64,000 nucleotides of DNA from Bradyrhizobium sp. Ash2021 (GTDB taxonomy: Bacteria > Pseudomonadota > Alphaproteobacteria > Rhizobiales > Xanthobacteraceae), in assembly GCF_031202265.1 (NCBI RefSeq), contig NZ_CP100604.1:7856501-7920500 (forward strand), read 5' to 3'. Below are positions 23,041 to 32,644 of the stretch, one piece after another; within the stretch, counting starts at the first letter, position 1, and every line of letters starts with the position of its first letter. Below the pieces are notes generated by a model. That model ran no database searches, was not told the DNA's origin, and saw only the letters and a program-made list of their open reading frames with translations. The translations under genes were made by a program, and so were the position numbers.

Positions 23041-26000
23041 ATGCCACTGAACCTGACGCTCCTGCGCGGCGATCTTGCCACGCTGATCCCCGAGCCGCCG
23101 CCGATTCCGCTTCCGTTGCCCGGAACCGTGCAAATCGTCACCGGCCCCGGCCTCGTCGGCTTCAAGCTCAATGGTGTGCTCCGCTGGCTTGTCGATGAGA
23201 AGTGGTTCGGCGGCACTCCGGTCCTGACCTACGGTCCACTGCTCACAGGGTATCGCATCGAGTTGAAGGGCGCGCTCTACGCCGGGACGAGCCTGACGGC
23301 GGATTTCGTCATGACGCTCGCAGCGAAGACCGCAACCGGCACACCGATGGACATGGCCATGTCGCTGGGCGGCTTTCATGGTCAAGCCGTGCTGGAGCGC
23401 TGGCTCGCCGGCAGTCAGCGGCTGGCTTCGCCGGTCACCCTCGCCGCGACCGCCTGCACGCTCGGTGCCGCCGGCAAGCTCGCGCTTCAGAACGCCGCCT
23501 CCGCGATGTTTGCGCCAGAATGGCAGACGACCTATGCCGGCAACGGCATCGCGGCCGTCACAGGGCTCGGCGCCACATCGCAATCCGCCAACAGCTTCCT
23601 GCTCCGCGTGCTGACGCCGGGGCAACCGAGCCTGCGCAGCGCGCCCAAGCAGAAGCGCACGCTGATGACGTTGCACCGCCGCAGCCTCAACTGGGACCTG
23701 AAGCCGTCGCCGCTGGCGCTCGATATCGGCACGCTGACGCCGCAACCGAACCTGTTCGACGAAATCGACATCGAGGCCGGCGAGAACTCGGCGACGGACG
23801 CGGATCACACGCTGCTGGCGCAATCGACCAGCACCGACAAGCTCGCCTTCGCGCCCGGCGGCAGTATCACCAATCTCGACGGCCATGCGCTGGTCGTCCC
23901 GCTCTCCGCGGCGCGCTTTGCCATCGATTTCGAGACCAACCAGACGTTTCTTTCCGCTCAGTTTCCGGCAACCCCGCTATGGCTGCAACGGGACGGCTTT
24001 GCGCTCCAGGTCGGCAACCCCGCCGGCGCTTCCGCCTTCGAACTCGATGCGACCGGCGGCTCGGTGACCACGCGCCGCTGCGCGCCGGCTTTGCTGCAGG
24101 CGGCCGCACCGCTCGCCGGCGCCGCCGCGGCAACGCCGTTGCCGCTCAGCGGAACGTCGCCGCTGAACTTCGTCGCCAAGCCGGGCACGACACCGGGCTG
24201 GGGTGTGCTGGCCGCCGCCGCCATTGCCACGCAGCCAACGCTGTCGCTGCCGGAATTCGCCGTGGCGCTGCTCCGGCGCGACGATTTGCTGGCGCTCGAT
24301 TTTCTGTTCGGCAATCTCGCGCTCGAAGGCGGCGGCGGGCTGGCGCCGCGCCTTGCGCGCATCGACGCCACCGCCGACGGATTGCTGACCGCGCGCTTCA
24401 ACGGGCCGCAGAATATCGTCGACCAGGCCTTTCCCGAGGTGCCGCCGCCGCTGCCGGCGAGCCCTCCGGTACAGGCGCTGGCGGCGGGGCCGAGTCGCCT
24501 CGTCTTCAAGCTCGGCACCGGCGTGAGCCAGGTGCCGTACGATCTTGCGGGCCTGCTGCAATGGGCGGCCTACGATCTCAACGTGTCGCGCGCCGCGGCG
24601 TTGCCGGATCCGCCGCCCCAGCCGGCGAACGGTCCGGCGCCGACGCCGCCGCAGCCGACGGAGACCGCGATCGAAGCGCCGTGGTCGCTGTTTCTCTCGC
24701 CCAATGCCACCGCCGGCTGGGCCAATCAAACCGACGCGGTCACGCACGGCACCCAGACCGAACTCTGGCACACCCGGCTCGGGGTCAAGAAAATTCAGGG
24801 TGGCGTGCCCATCGTCGACGAGCAGTCCGCGGCAACACGGACGGTGCGCGCGCTGTGGTCTCCCGACTACCGACCAGGGCCGCCGCCCACGACGGACTCT
24901 TCACCCTTCCTGATGTCGCTGAGCACGATGGACCGCGACCAGATCGTGGTGCGTTCATCGGACTTCTCGAATCCGCAATTGCCGCCCAAGGCCGTCCAGG
25001 TCGACCGCCTGATGCTGTCGTCGCTCGGCGCCTGGCTCGACCTCGACGGACGCTGGCCCCCCGGCGGCGCCTTCACGATCGTGGGATGGCGCCACCGCGC
25101 GGCCACAGGCCGGGACAATTACGTCAAGGTGATCGACGCGGCGTTTGCCTGTCCCGTCGGCAACCGCGCGGTGCGGGTCAAGGTGACCGAGCGCAAATTT
25201 CTCGATAACCCCACTGGCCCGACCACCGCCTATCAGATGCAGCGCCACTACGTCGTGATCACCGAGCCGGAGAAGGACTACAGTTTTCTCGCGACTACGA
25301 CGGCGAGCGGCGGCCGCAACTTTCCGTTCAAAAAGATTCGCATCACGACGCTGGTGACGCCGAATCTCGACACGCCGCCCGGCGGCAACTGGAATTATTT
25401 CATACCGACGGTCAGCGGACAGCCGTTCCTGTTCCACATCGTCGCGACGGACTGGGACGGCAATAATTCGGACTTCTCGATGCCGCTGGTGATCGCGCTG
25501 AGCGACATGCAGTCGCAGACCGGCGGGTACGCGCTCTACACCGGCTCCGATCTTTCGATCCGCCAGCGCGACATGGGTGGCCAGTCGATCGCCTTCGCGG
25601 CCAGCACCAAGCCCGGCGGCACGACGTTCAACACGTCGACCATGACCTTCAACGCCGCGCTCTTCAACGTCTTTATCCCGCCGCCGCCGGGTCAGCCGAT
25701 CTTCTATCCCATCCTCGATACGATTTCGGCGGCACAAGTGACCATCCCGGCGCTGCAACAGATCACCGGCTCGTCCAGCCCGGTGCAGATCGTGTTCTAT
25801 CCGCATTATGTCCAAAGCAATTTCGACAAGGGCGGCGTTTTCATCCAACTGGTCAACGCGCTCGGCGTCGCCTTCGGCGGCGACAAGACCGGCGGCGTCG
25901 CCACGCCGAATTTGAACGTCGGCGGCCTGTCGCGCGATTTCGGCACGGTCTCCGGCACCGGCGGCGCGCTCGACACCTTCTCCCAGGGCAAATTCGATCC

Positions 26001-27135
26001 GAAACAATATTTTGGCGCCATCGCCGACGCCAAGCTGCTCGGCGTCGTTCCGCTCTCCGACGTCATCCAGGTGATCCTGGACATCACCGGCGCCCCGGAA
26101 AAGGCGCCGCAGCTCGTGACCACCCGATCGCCCACCCAGATCGTGACGACGCTGGCGTGGAAGCCCGACGTGCAGGACTGGGCGGGCGGCGTGGCCAATT
26201 TGCATTTCACCGCGCCCGACGCGCCCAAGAATCTGGAGCTCGACGTCGTCATCACCACGCCGATCGGCGGCGGAACGCCGGATGCGACGGTCACCGGCCA
26301 TATGCGCAGCTTCGACCTCGATCTGCTCAGCGTCATCAAGCTGCATTTCAACTCCGTCGACTTCACCGCTTCGCCCGGCAAGAAGCTCGACCTCAGCGCC
26401 AATATGGGCGACATCAGTTTCGAGGGCGATCTGGCGTTCCTGAACCAGCTGCAGCAACTCATTCCCTCCAGCGGCTTCTCCGACCCGCCGGCGATCGAGG
26501 TGACCTCGCAGGGGGTGACGGTCGGATACTCGCTGGCGATCCCCAGCATCGGCGTCGGCGTCTTCAGCATCGAGAACATTCGGCTCGGCGCCGCGCTGGA
26601 GCTGTCGTTCGTCGGCGCTCCGATCCGCTTCCGCTTCGCCTTCAGCGAACGCCAGCATCCGTTCCTGGTCAGCGTGTCGCTGCTCGGCGGCGGCGGGTTC
26701 TTCGGGCTGGAGCTTGGCCCCGACGGCATCGAGATGCTGGAGGCATCGATCGAGTTCGGCGCCAACGTCTCGATCGATCTGGTGGTGGCCAGCGCCAACG
26801 TCCACATCATGGCGGGCGTCTATCTGAAGCTCGACTTCGCCACCCAGCACTCGCAGCTCACCGGCTATCTGCGCGCGGGCGGCTCCGCCAACGTACTCGG
26901 GCTGATCACGCTCTCGGTGGAGTTCTACCTCGGCTTCACCTTCTATCCCGCCGGCGGCGGCGCCGCCTGCAAGATCGCCGGCGAGGCCTCCGTTACCGTG
27001 GAAGTGGACGTGCTGATGTTCAGCGCCTCGGTGTCGCTGTCGCTGCGGCGCGAGTTCGGCGACCCGACCGTTTCGTTTGCCGATCTGATCGCGCCCGGAG
27101 ACTGGAACGAGTATTGCGACGCGTTCGCCGCGTAA
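23041..27135 (+). CDS. giant protein of unknown function, first of a tandem pair
   Basis: 1364-aa protein that I do not recognise. The start is firm: AGGAGG lies 7 bases before ATG 23041, although the frame is open from 22525. No signal peptide and no membrane helix. Residues 1-510 are beta-rich; a proline-rich linker lies at about 521-545 (PDPPPQPANGPAPTPPQP). An ordered region follows with LWHTRLGVKK (about 575) and VRALWSPDYRPGPPP. Residues about 1110-1345 show regularly alternating hydrophobic strands and Gly-rich turns (ALELSFVGAPIRFRFAFSER, LGGGGFFGLELGPDGIEM, MAGVYLKLDFATQHSQLTGY), resembling an extended beta solenoid or barrel-like sheet. It is followed after 12 bases by another giant gene. 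Composition matches the host, so recent transfer is not indicated. Confidence 0.9.
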   Translation: MPLNLTLLRGDLATLIPEPPPIPLPLPGTVQIVTGPGLVGFKLNGVLRWLVDEKWFGGTPVLTYGPLLTGYRIELKGALYAGTSLTADFVMTLAAKTATGTPMDMAMSLGGFHGQAVLERWLAGSQRLASPVTLAATACTLGAAGKLALQNAASAMFAPEWQTTYAGNGIAAVTGLGATSQSANSFLLRVLTPGQPSLRSAPKQKRTLMTLHRRSLNWDLKPSPLALDIGTLTPQPNLFDEIDIEAGENSATDADHTLLAQSTSTDKLAFAPGGSITNLDGHALVVPLSAARFAIDFETNQTFLSAQFPATPLWLQRDGFALQVGNPAGASAFELDATGGSVTTRRCAPALLQAAAPLAGAAAATPLPLSGTSPLNFVAKPGTTPGWGVLAAAAIATQPTLSLPEFAVALLRRDDLLALDFLFGNLALEGGGGLAPRLARIDATADGLLTARFNGPQNIVDQAFPEVPPPLPASPPVQALAAGPSRLVFKLGTGVSQVPYDLAGLLQWAAYDLNVSRAAALPDPPPQPANGPAPTPPQPTETAIEAPWSLFLSPNATAGWANQTDAVTHGTQTELWHTRLGVKKIQGGVPIVDEQSAATRTVRALWSPDYRPGPPPTTDSSPFLMSLSTMDRDQIVVRSSDFSNPQLPPKAVQVDRLMLSSLGAWLDLDGRWPPGGAFTIVGWRHRAATGRDNYVKVIDAAFACPVGNRAVRVKVTERKFLDNPTGPTTAYQMQRHYVVITEPEKDYSFLATTTASGGRNFPFKKIRITTLVTPNLDTPPGGNWNYFIPTVSGQPFLFHIVATDWDGNNSDFSMPLVIALSDMQSQTGGYALYTGSDLSIRQRDMGGQSIAFAASTKPGGTTFNTSTMTFNAALFNVFIPPPPGQPIFYPILDTISAAQVTIPALQQITGSSSPVQIVFYPHYVQSNFDKGGVFIQLVNALGVAFGGDKTGGVATPNLNVGGLSRDFGTVSGTGGALDTFSQGKFDPKQYFGAIADAKLLGVVPLSDVIQVILDITGAPEKAPQLVTTRSPTQIVTTLAWKPDVQDWAGGVANLHFTAPDAPKNLELDVVITTPIGGGTPDATVTGHMRSFDLDLLSVIKLHFNSVDFTASPGKKLDLSANMGDISFEGDLAFLNQLQQLIPSSGFSDPPAIEVTSQGVTVGYSLAIPSIGVGVFSIENIRLGAALELSFVGAPIRFRFAFSERQHPFLVSVSLLGGGGFFGLELGPDGIEMLEASIEFGANVSIDLVVASANVHIMAGVYLKLDFATQHSQLTGYLRAGGSANVLGLITLSVEFYLGFTFYPAGGGAACKIAGEASVTVEVDVLMFSASVSLSLRREFGDPTVSFADLIAPGDWNEYCDAFAA

Positions 27136-27147
27136 GGAGCGAAGGCC

Positions 27148-30100
27148 ATGAGTATTCGCAACATGATGTGGACCGCGCTGCCCAACGGCTTCACGACCGT
27201 CGGCGACAAGCTCGTGCTGTCGGTCTATCTCTCGCCGCGGCTCGTGACCGACAATGGCGTCGACGGCACGCTGCAGCAGTTCTTCCCGCAGCTGCAGGAC
27301 TGGCCGGCGACCATCGGGCCGCTGCAGTTCAAGGTACAGGTTCAGGGCGGACCGGCGTTCACGGTGACGCGCGCCGCTACGATTCCGCTGGAATCGCCGC
27401 TGTGGGCGGCGCTGTTCAACAAGGACACCTATGTGCGCTCCTACCAATTCGAGCAGCGCACGACGCAGAACATCCGCTCCTATCCCGTGCGCAAGGTGCT
27501 GGCGTTCCTGAAGAACGCCTACCAGGCGGTGGCGATCCAGACGCCGGACCAGCCGCCGACGCGCGGCGATCTCAATTTCGAGGATTCGCCGCGCACCATC
27601 ACCGACCTCGTTACGATCTCCCTGGTGCTGCCCGAGCTCGAACAGCGCACCGCTGCCGCGATCGAAGTCCGGCTGTTGGACGGCCACGCCATCCCGCCCG
27701 CCTTCGGCACACCCGCCACCGATTTCTACCAGGTCCGCACCTTCCATCAGTTCCTGTCGCGGCGTAACCCCGACGGCACGCCCGCGCCGCTGCAAAAGCA
27801 GACCTTGCCAAAACTCGATTTCCACGACGTGGTGAGCCGGCTCTCGCAATATCCGGAACTGCTGCGGCGGCTCGGCCTGGTGGTCGACCTGGAGCTGCCG
27901 ACAACCGTTCCGGCGGCCGGAAACATCCAGGTCATTCCGCAGCTCGCGGGACCGGCGCCGATGTCTCCGTGGACCGCCTACCAGGTCGACACCACGCGCC
28001 GGCGTTTCCAGCCGGCGGCAGGCACCGAGGTCGCCGACGGCATGCTGCAGCTTGGCGGCGGCAACTACGACGCGGTCGAGGTCGACGTGGATGGCGCCGC
28101 GCACAAGATGCTCGACTTCGCCTTCAACCTCGGCCGCCTCGACCATGTCACGCGAACCCCTGGCAGCGCCAAGCGCTTTGGCTTTCCCTCGTTGCGCTCC
28201 GCCGGCTTCGCCGCCACCCGCCAGGGACGTGCGGTGCAGCTGCATGACCGCTTCGGCGCCGCGAGCGCGCAAAATGGCGCCATCGTCGCCAACCCGCAAA
28301 ATGGACCGGTGCTTGCCGCCGACGACCTCACGCGCGGCTATCGCATCGATGTCTGGGACAGCCTGAGCGGCAAATGGCATTCGCTGTGCCGGCGCGACGG
28401 CACCTACGATTTCCAGAACGTCAACCTCGTCCGCCACCTCGATCCGGACGAAGGTTTTACCGCGCTCGCCACCAGCCAATCGGCCGACGGCACATCGCCG
28501 GATCTCTATCTGCCGGAATCGTTGTTCCGCTGGGCCGGCTGGAGCCTCGCGGTGCCGCGGATCGGCAAGACGGTGGGCCCGAGCGACACCGCGGCGACGC
28601 CAGAGAACCCGGCGCAGACCGAGTTCAAGCTGGTGGTGACATTCAAGCCGGTCCTGACGCCCAACGACAACAGGCTGCCGCGGCTGCGGTTCGGCGCCAG
28701 CTACCAATTCCGCGCGCGTGCCGTCGACCTTGCCGGCAACAGCCTGCCGCCCGACGCGTCGATCCACGCCTCTTTCAGCATTCCGCCGCAGCCGGTGCCC
28801 TATCTGCGCTATGAGCCGATCGCGGCGCCCGTAGTGGTGCTGCGTGCGGCGCTGAGCCCGACCACGACGCCCGGCGAATCCGTCGACCGCATCGTGATCC
28901 GCAGCAACTTCAACACGCCGGCCGCAGCGCCCTCCGAACGCCACCTCGCGCCCGCAAAAGTGTCGCAGGAGACGGCCGAGGTGCACGGCATGTTCGACAC
29001 GCCGACGGGGCTCGACAAGACCGTCTACACCATGCTGACGCAGAAGGACGGCGATCTCGGCGTCGACCCCGCGCATCCCGACCAGCCGGTGCCGCATCCC
29101 GAGGCGCAGCTCGTGCTGCCTTATCTGCCGGATCCGCTCGCGGCCGGCGCCGCTTTCGTCAACCTTCCCGGCGTAGCTGCGGGCACGGTCTTCACCGTTC
29201 CCTTCACCGGGACATGGCCGAACGAGCGGCCGTTCCGCATCGTGCTGGCGGAAGGCGCCGGCGCGCCGGTGCTGACCGAGACGGCGCAAGAGCGCTTCCT
29301 GACCGTGCGGATCGCCAAGGCGGACGAGATCGCGGTGGTGCTGAGCTGCTATCCCACCGCCGACGCGCTGGCGAAGCTGGCGATCTGGGGCTGGATCCTG
29401 GAAGCTGGCCCGCCCAATCTCGCGGTGCTGCAGCAACTGGCCGACAATGGCGGGCACTGGATGCTGACGCCGCCGCGGGTCCTGACCTTGGTGCACGCGG
29501 TGCAGCAGCCGCTGATCGAGCCGCAATTCCAGGATCTGGCCGCCGCGCGCACGCTCGGCGGCACCAAGGCGCGGCTGACCGACGACATTCCGCTGAGCGG
29601 CAAGAGCACGATCAGGCTCGACATCAATGCGATCTGGGTCGAGACCATCGACGACGGCGGCCCCGGCCCGCAGCCGAAGACGCCGCCGGCGCAAACCCGC
29701 GCCTTCGAGACTCCGGTCGAGCGCAACGCGATCTCGCAGAAGATCGACGGCGCCCATGAATTTCACGACACCAAATATCGCAGCGTAACGTACGTCGCCA
29801 CGGCGACCTCGCGCTTCCGCGAGTATTTTGCCGACAGCCTGACGCGGCCGGCAAGCGACTTCACCCGCGACTCCGTGCCCCTGACGCTCGACATCCTCAA
29901 CACCGCGCGCCCGGCGGCGCCCAAGGTGTTGTATGTGCTGCCGACCTTCGGCTGGTCCGACAAGACCGAAGGCACGTGGAACGTCAGCGCGCGCGGCGGC
30001 GGCGGGCTCAGGGTCTATCTCGATCGGCCGTGGTTCTCCTCCGGCGCGGGCGAACTGCTCGGCGTCGTGCTGTGGGGTTGCGTGCCGCCGCAGCAAGGCA

Positions 30101-30822
30101 CCTTCACTGCGTTCACCGTCCCCGACTATTTGTCGGCCGTCGTGACGCAGTGGGGCATGGACCCGATTTGGGACGCGCCGCCGCCACCGTCGCAAGCGGT
30201 GCCGCTGCCGCAGCATTTCCGCAACGCAGTCGACATTGCCAGCGGGCTCACGCTAGAATGGCCGCCGGGCTTCGGCAACATACCGATCTCGGTGGCGGGA
30301 CATTCCGTCGGTTACGACGTCGACCGGCAATTGTGGTATTGCGATATCGAGCTCGATTCCGGCGTCGCCTATTTCCCCTTCATCCGCCTGGCGCTGGCGC
30401 GCTACCAGCCGAAATCGCTGCCCGACGCCCACCTCTCGCGCGTCGTGCTCGCCGATTACGTGCAGTTGGTGCCGGATCGGGCGGCGAGCATCGCCTTCGA
30501 CGGCTTCGACCCGACGCTGTTGCAATTGGCGGTGACCGGCGTGCTGTTCGCGAACACCGCCCAATCATTGCTGCAGGTAACGGTCGAAGCCCAGGCCAAG
30601 AACGCCACCGGCGATGCCGCGTGGGTGCCGCTGTCGACGCAAACGCTGACGCCGATCAAGGGGCCGGGAGCGACAACGCTGTGGACTTCGCCCATCATTT
30701 TGCCGGCGCAGCGCGGCACACGCGCGTTCCGGCTGCGGCTGGAGGAGTTCGAGATCTACCAGACCGGCACCGCGGGCCAATCGCAGCAGCGGCTGGTGTA
30801 TGCGGATGTGCTGAAGCTGTAG
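27148..30822 (+). CDS. giant protein of unknown function, second of the tandem pair
   Basis: 1224-aa protein, not recognised. AAGGAG lies before ATG 27148, 12 bases after the first giant gene, so both are co-translated. No signal peptide or membrane segment. The N-terminal ~220 residues contain YPVRKVLAFLKNAYQAVAIQ and a segment with EDSPRTITDLVTISLVLPEL. A stretch near residue 518 (YQFRARAVDLAGNSLP) looks like an edge of a fibronectin-type III or similar beta sandwich. The C-terminal end (LRLEEFEIYQTG then LVYADVLKL) looks like a jelly-roll domain. Long poly-domain beta architecture with no enzyme motif suggests a structural or binding role, perhaps in one large assembly with the first protein; that is inference. 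A terminator hairpin follows at 30889. Confidence 0.9.
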   Translation: MSIRNMMWTALPNGFTTVGDKLVLSVYLSPRLVTDNGVDGTLQQFFPQLQDWPATIGPLQFKVQVQGGPAFTVTRAATIPLESPLWAALFNKDTYVRSYQFEQRTTQNIRSYPVRKVLAFLKNAYQAVAIQTPDQPPTRGDLNFEDSPRTITDLVTISLVLPELEQRTAAAIEVRLLDGHAIPPAFGTPATDFYQVRTFHQFLSRRNPDGTPAPLQKQTLPKLDFHDVVSRLSQYPELLRRLGLVVDLELPTTVPAAGNIQVIPQLAGPAPMSPWTAYQVDTTRRRFQPAAGTEVADGMLQLGGGNYDAVEVDVDGAAHKMLDFAFNLGRLDHVTRTPGSAKRFGFPSLRSAGFAATRQGRAVQLHDRFGAASAQNGAIVANPQNGPVLAADDLTRGYRIDVWDSLSGKWHSLCRRDGTYDFQNVNLVRHLDPDEGFTALATSQSADGTSPDLYLPESLFRWAGWSLAVPRIGKTVGPSDTAATPENPAQTEFKLVVTFKPVLTPNDNRLPRLRFGASYQFRARAVDLAGNSLPPDASIHASFSIPPQPVPYLRYEPIAAPVVVLRAALSPTTTPGESVDRIVIRSNFNTPAAAPSERHLAPAKVSQETAEVHGMFDTPTGLDKTVYTMLTQKDGDLGVDPAHPDQPVPHPEAQLVLPYLPDPLAAGAAFVNLPGVAAGTVFTVPFTGTWPNERPFRIVLAEGAGAPVLTETAQERFLTVRIAKADEIAVVLSCYPTADALAKLAIWGWILEAGPPNLAVLQQLADNGGHWMLTPPRVLTLVHAVQQPLIEPQFQDLAAARTLGGTKARLTDDIPLSGKSTIRLDINAIWVETIDDGGPGPQPKTPPAQTRAFETPVERNAISQKIDGAHEFHDTKYRSVTYVATATSRFREYFADSLTRPASDFTRDSVPLTLDILNTARPAAPKVLYVLPTFGWSDKTEGTWNVSARGGGGLRVYLDRPWFSSGAGELLGVVLWGCVPPQQGTFTAFTVPDYLSAVVTQWGMDPIWDAPPPPSQAVPLPQHFRNAVDIASGLTLEWPPGFGNIPISVAGHSVGYDVDRQLWYCDIELDSGVAYFPFIRLALARYQPKSLPDAHLSRVVLADYVQLVPDRAASIAFDGFDPTLLQLAVTGVLFANTAQSLLQVTVEAQAKNATGDAAWVPLSTQTLTPIKGPGATTLWTSPIILPAQRGTRAFRLRLEEFEIYQTGTAGQSQQRLVYADVLKL

Positions 30823-30827
30823 GTTTA

Positions 30828-30929
30828 GAGCGTTTTCCAGCGAAGTGGATACCGGTTCGCGCCAAGAAAACGCGTCAAAAAAAAGAAATAGAGCCCCGTT
30901 CCGATTCAATCGGAACGGAAAAGGCTCTA
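30828..30929. terminator. repeat plus bidirectional terminator between convergent genes
   Basis: The part from 30828 (GAGCGTTTTCCAGCGAAGTG..., with GCGTTTTC paired to GAAAACGC) resembles a dispersed Bradyrhizobium repeat. It is followed by a strong hairpin at 30889-30929: TAGAGCC and GGCTCTA enclosing the perfect palindrome CCGTTCCGATT-C-AATCGGAACGG. A-runs on the left and on the loop side suit termination in both directions. The same palindrome core occurs at 2791-2813. Confidence 0.7.
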
Positions 30930-30939
30930 GGCGCCCGGA

Positions 30940-32262
30940 TCAGGCGGCAGAGGCCACAGCAGGCTTCTTCGCAAGCATGGATCGCCGATCGTGAATCAAG
31001 CCCTCCAGCCGATGGGCGGCGACATTCAGCGTCGCGTCATCCACTGCGCTCTCGTCCCCGCGCGCCGTCCTGGCGCGTTGCGCGCCGAGAATGGCGTCGA
31101 TCTCCTCCTCGATTTCCAAAAGCTCGGCCTCGGTGCCGGCTTTGCGAATCCGGCGCCCGAGGGCATAGAGCGAATCCAGCGGGCCCTGTCCGGTGAAAGG
31201 CGCCCCAAGTCCCAGGAACTTCCAGGCCGCGGCAAGCACGGTGGCCGCGGCGCCGAGCGCCATCGGCGTCAGATAGATCCAGTTGCCGTATTCATCCATA
31301 AAACTCTGCTGGGTGCCGTTGTAGACGGCGGCCGCCCCGGGGTGCAGCGCAAGGTAGGCATCCTGATCGGTGCTGGGTGCGGTGATCTGCCCGAAGATCG
31401 GATCCTCGGCCAACAGATCCCTGCGGACGTTCATGATGGTCTGCGTGAGAGTGGCGACCAGATCCGAACCGAGCTTCTTGTTCGCAACCAGATAGAGTGA
31501 TGTTCTCAGGGTGGTCAGATCGTCATCCGGCACCGGCGGCGCGCCGCGCAAGGTGCCTTTCGGGACGTCGAAACTCTCGAAGGCACGCTCGGTTTCGGCG
31601 ATCGCCGCCGCGGAATCGACCGGGATCAGCACCGGCAGCGCTTTCGACCCCTGCTGGGACAAGCTTCGCACCAGCGACAAATATTTTTGCGCCAGGGGAA
31701 TCACGACGAGCAGTGCTGCAACCTCTTTGGATTGAAGGGCGCGCCGGGCATCCGTCAAGGCGATATCCTTGAACACTTTCTGCCGATCCAACCCGTATTC
31801 CTTGCTCAGCGCCTCGACGACTTTGGCATTGGTGCTCGCGCTAATCACCCCGACACGGCGTCCCTTCAGTTTGTCCATGCTGTCGACGCTTGAACCCGGC
31901 GGCGCGACGATGAGGACGACCATGTGGCTGACAACGACCACGGCGCGCGCTTGCGACAGGTCGCCGACATCGCCGCGAACCACGGCCAAGTCCACCTTGC
32001 CGGCTGCAAACGCATTAGCCGCTTCAAGCGCGGTGCCGCTGTCGACCACCTTGAGCCGCACCGCCGCGTTGGTAGTCGCGAGCCGGCTTGCAATGGCCGA
32101 CATGGCCTTGGCAGCTTCGCCGTCAATCGAGCCGACCGCCACGCTCAAAGTCACCGGGCGGGTATAGTACCGATAGGCAAACAGGCCGGCGCCGGCCGCA
32201 AGACCGACCGCGCCGACCAGCACGACGAAGCGAAGCCAGAGCGGAAAATACAGCGAAGTCAT
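30940..32262 (-). CDS. TAXI-family TRAP-type substrate-binding protein with membrane anchors
   Basis: 440-aa protein. An N-terminal helix (FVVLVGAVGLAAGAGLFAY, residues about 12-30) acts as uncleaved anchor; the periplasmic TAXI/NMT1-like domain spans about 35-330 (VAVGSIDGEAAKAMSAIASR, LKGRRVGVISASTNAK, GNWIYLTP). A second helix (MALGAAATVLAAAWKFLG) near 345-362 precedes a cytoplasmic coiled-coil tail (EAELLEIEEEIDAILGAQRA). No TRAP permease gene is adjacent, and the two anchors plus coiled coil are not standard for a free binding protein. A sensing role rather than transport is possible. Confidence 0.8.
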   Translation of the reverse strand: MTSLYFPLWLRFVVLVGAVGLAAGAGLFAYRYYTRPVTLSVAVGSIDGEAAKAMSAIASRLATTNAAVRLKVVDSGTALEAANAFAAGKVDLAVVRGDVGDLSQARAVVVVSHMVVLIVAPPGSSVDSMDKLKGRRVGVISASTNAKVVEALSKEYGLDRQKVFKDIALTDARRALQSKEVAALLVVIPLAQKYLSLVRSLSQQGSKALPVLIPVDSAAAIAETERAFESFDVPKGTLRGAPPVPDDDLTTLRTSLYLVANKKLGSDLVATLTQTIMNVRRDLLAEDPIFGQITAPSTDQDAYLALHPGAAAVYNGTQQSFMDEYGNWIYLTPMALGAAATVLAAAWKFLGLGAPFTGQGPLDSLYALGRRIRKAGTEAELLEIEEEIDAILGAQRARTARGDESAVDDATLNVAAHRLEGLIHDRRSMLAKKPAVASAA

Positions 32263-32644
32263 GCTCGCTCCTCCCTGTTAGCCGACCGCTTGCCGCACGG
32301 GATGCGGCCCGATCAAATCCTAAGCTGCGGCAAGCCCTGCCGGATGGCTTGAGCGAGAGCTCGAGTTCATGGGGCAATTTGTCGGGCAGCCTGCCGACCG
32401 TCAACTGATCGAATATCTCGTGCGGTGCATCGGTCAACCGTTCGCTCCCCGAAGCGATCAAATGCCGAACCAGAGTGCATCCAGCCGCGCGACTCCACAA
32501 GGCGGGCACGCAGGGCGGATCGGCCGGCGCCGTCCGGGCATAGGCGCGCGGCATCACAGGATCATTATGGGCAATCCGGATTTGGGCTATAACAGCGGGG
32601 ATCAATGACGATCCCAAGTTGAGCAATGAGGGAGGCGAGGTCCG
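32263..32644. other. intergenic region
   Basis: 382 bases with no supported gene between the TAXI gene and a divergent small secreted protein gene. A GGCTATAAC element near 32585-32593 may be the -10 of the downstream gene. I see no further structure. Confidence 0.4.

Noticed and set aside
23202..25208. 668-codon plus-strand frame within the first giant gene
   Set aside because: A +1 shadow of the giant gene, Arg-rich, without ribosome site.
24955..30216. 1753-codon open frame on the minus strand
   Set aside because: It lies antisense to the two giant genes, has Arg/His/Asp-rich composition with no domain, and no ribosome site; the plus-strand genes have firm starts. It is a by-product of high GC.
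23041..30822. Giant gene pair considered as prophage or contractile injection genes
   Set aside because: No phage, tail, baseplate, ATPase or integrase genes nearby, and composition equals the host.
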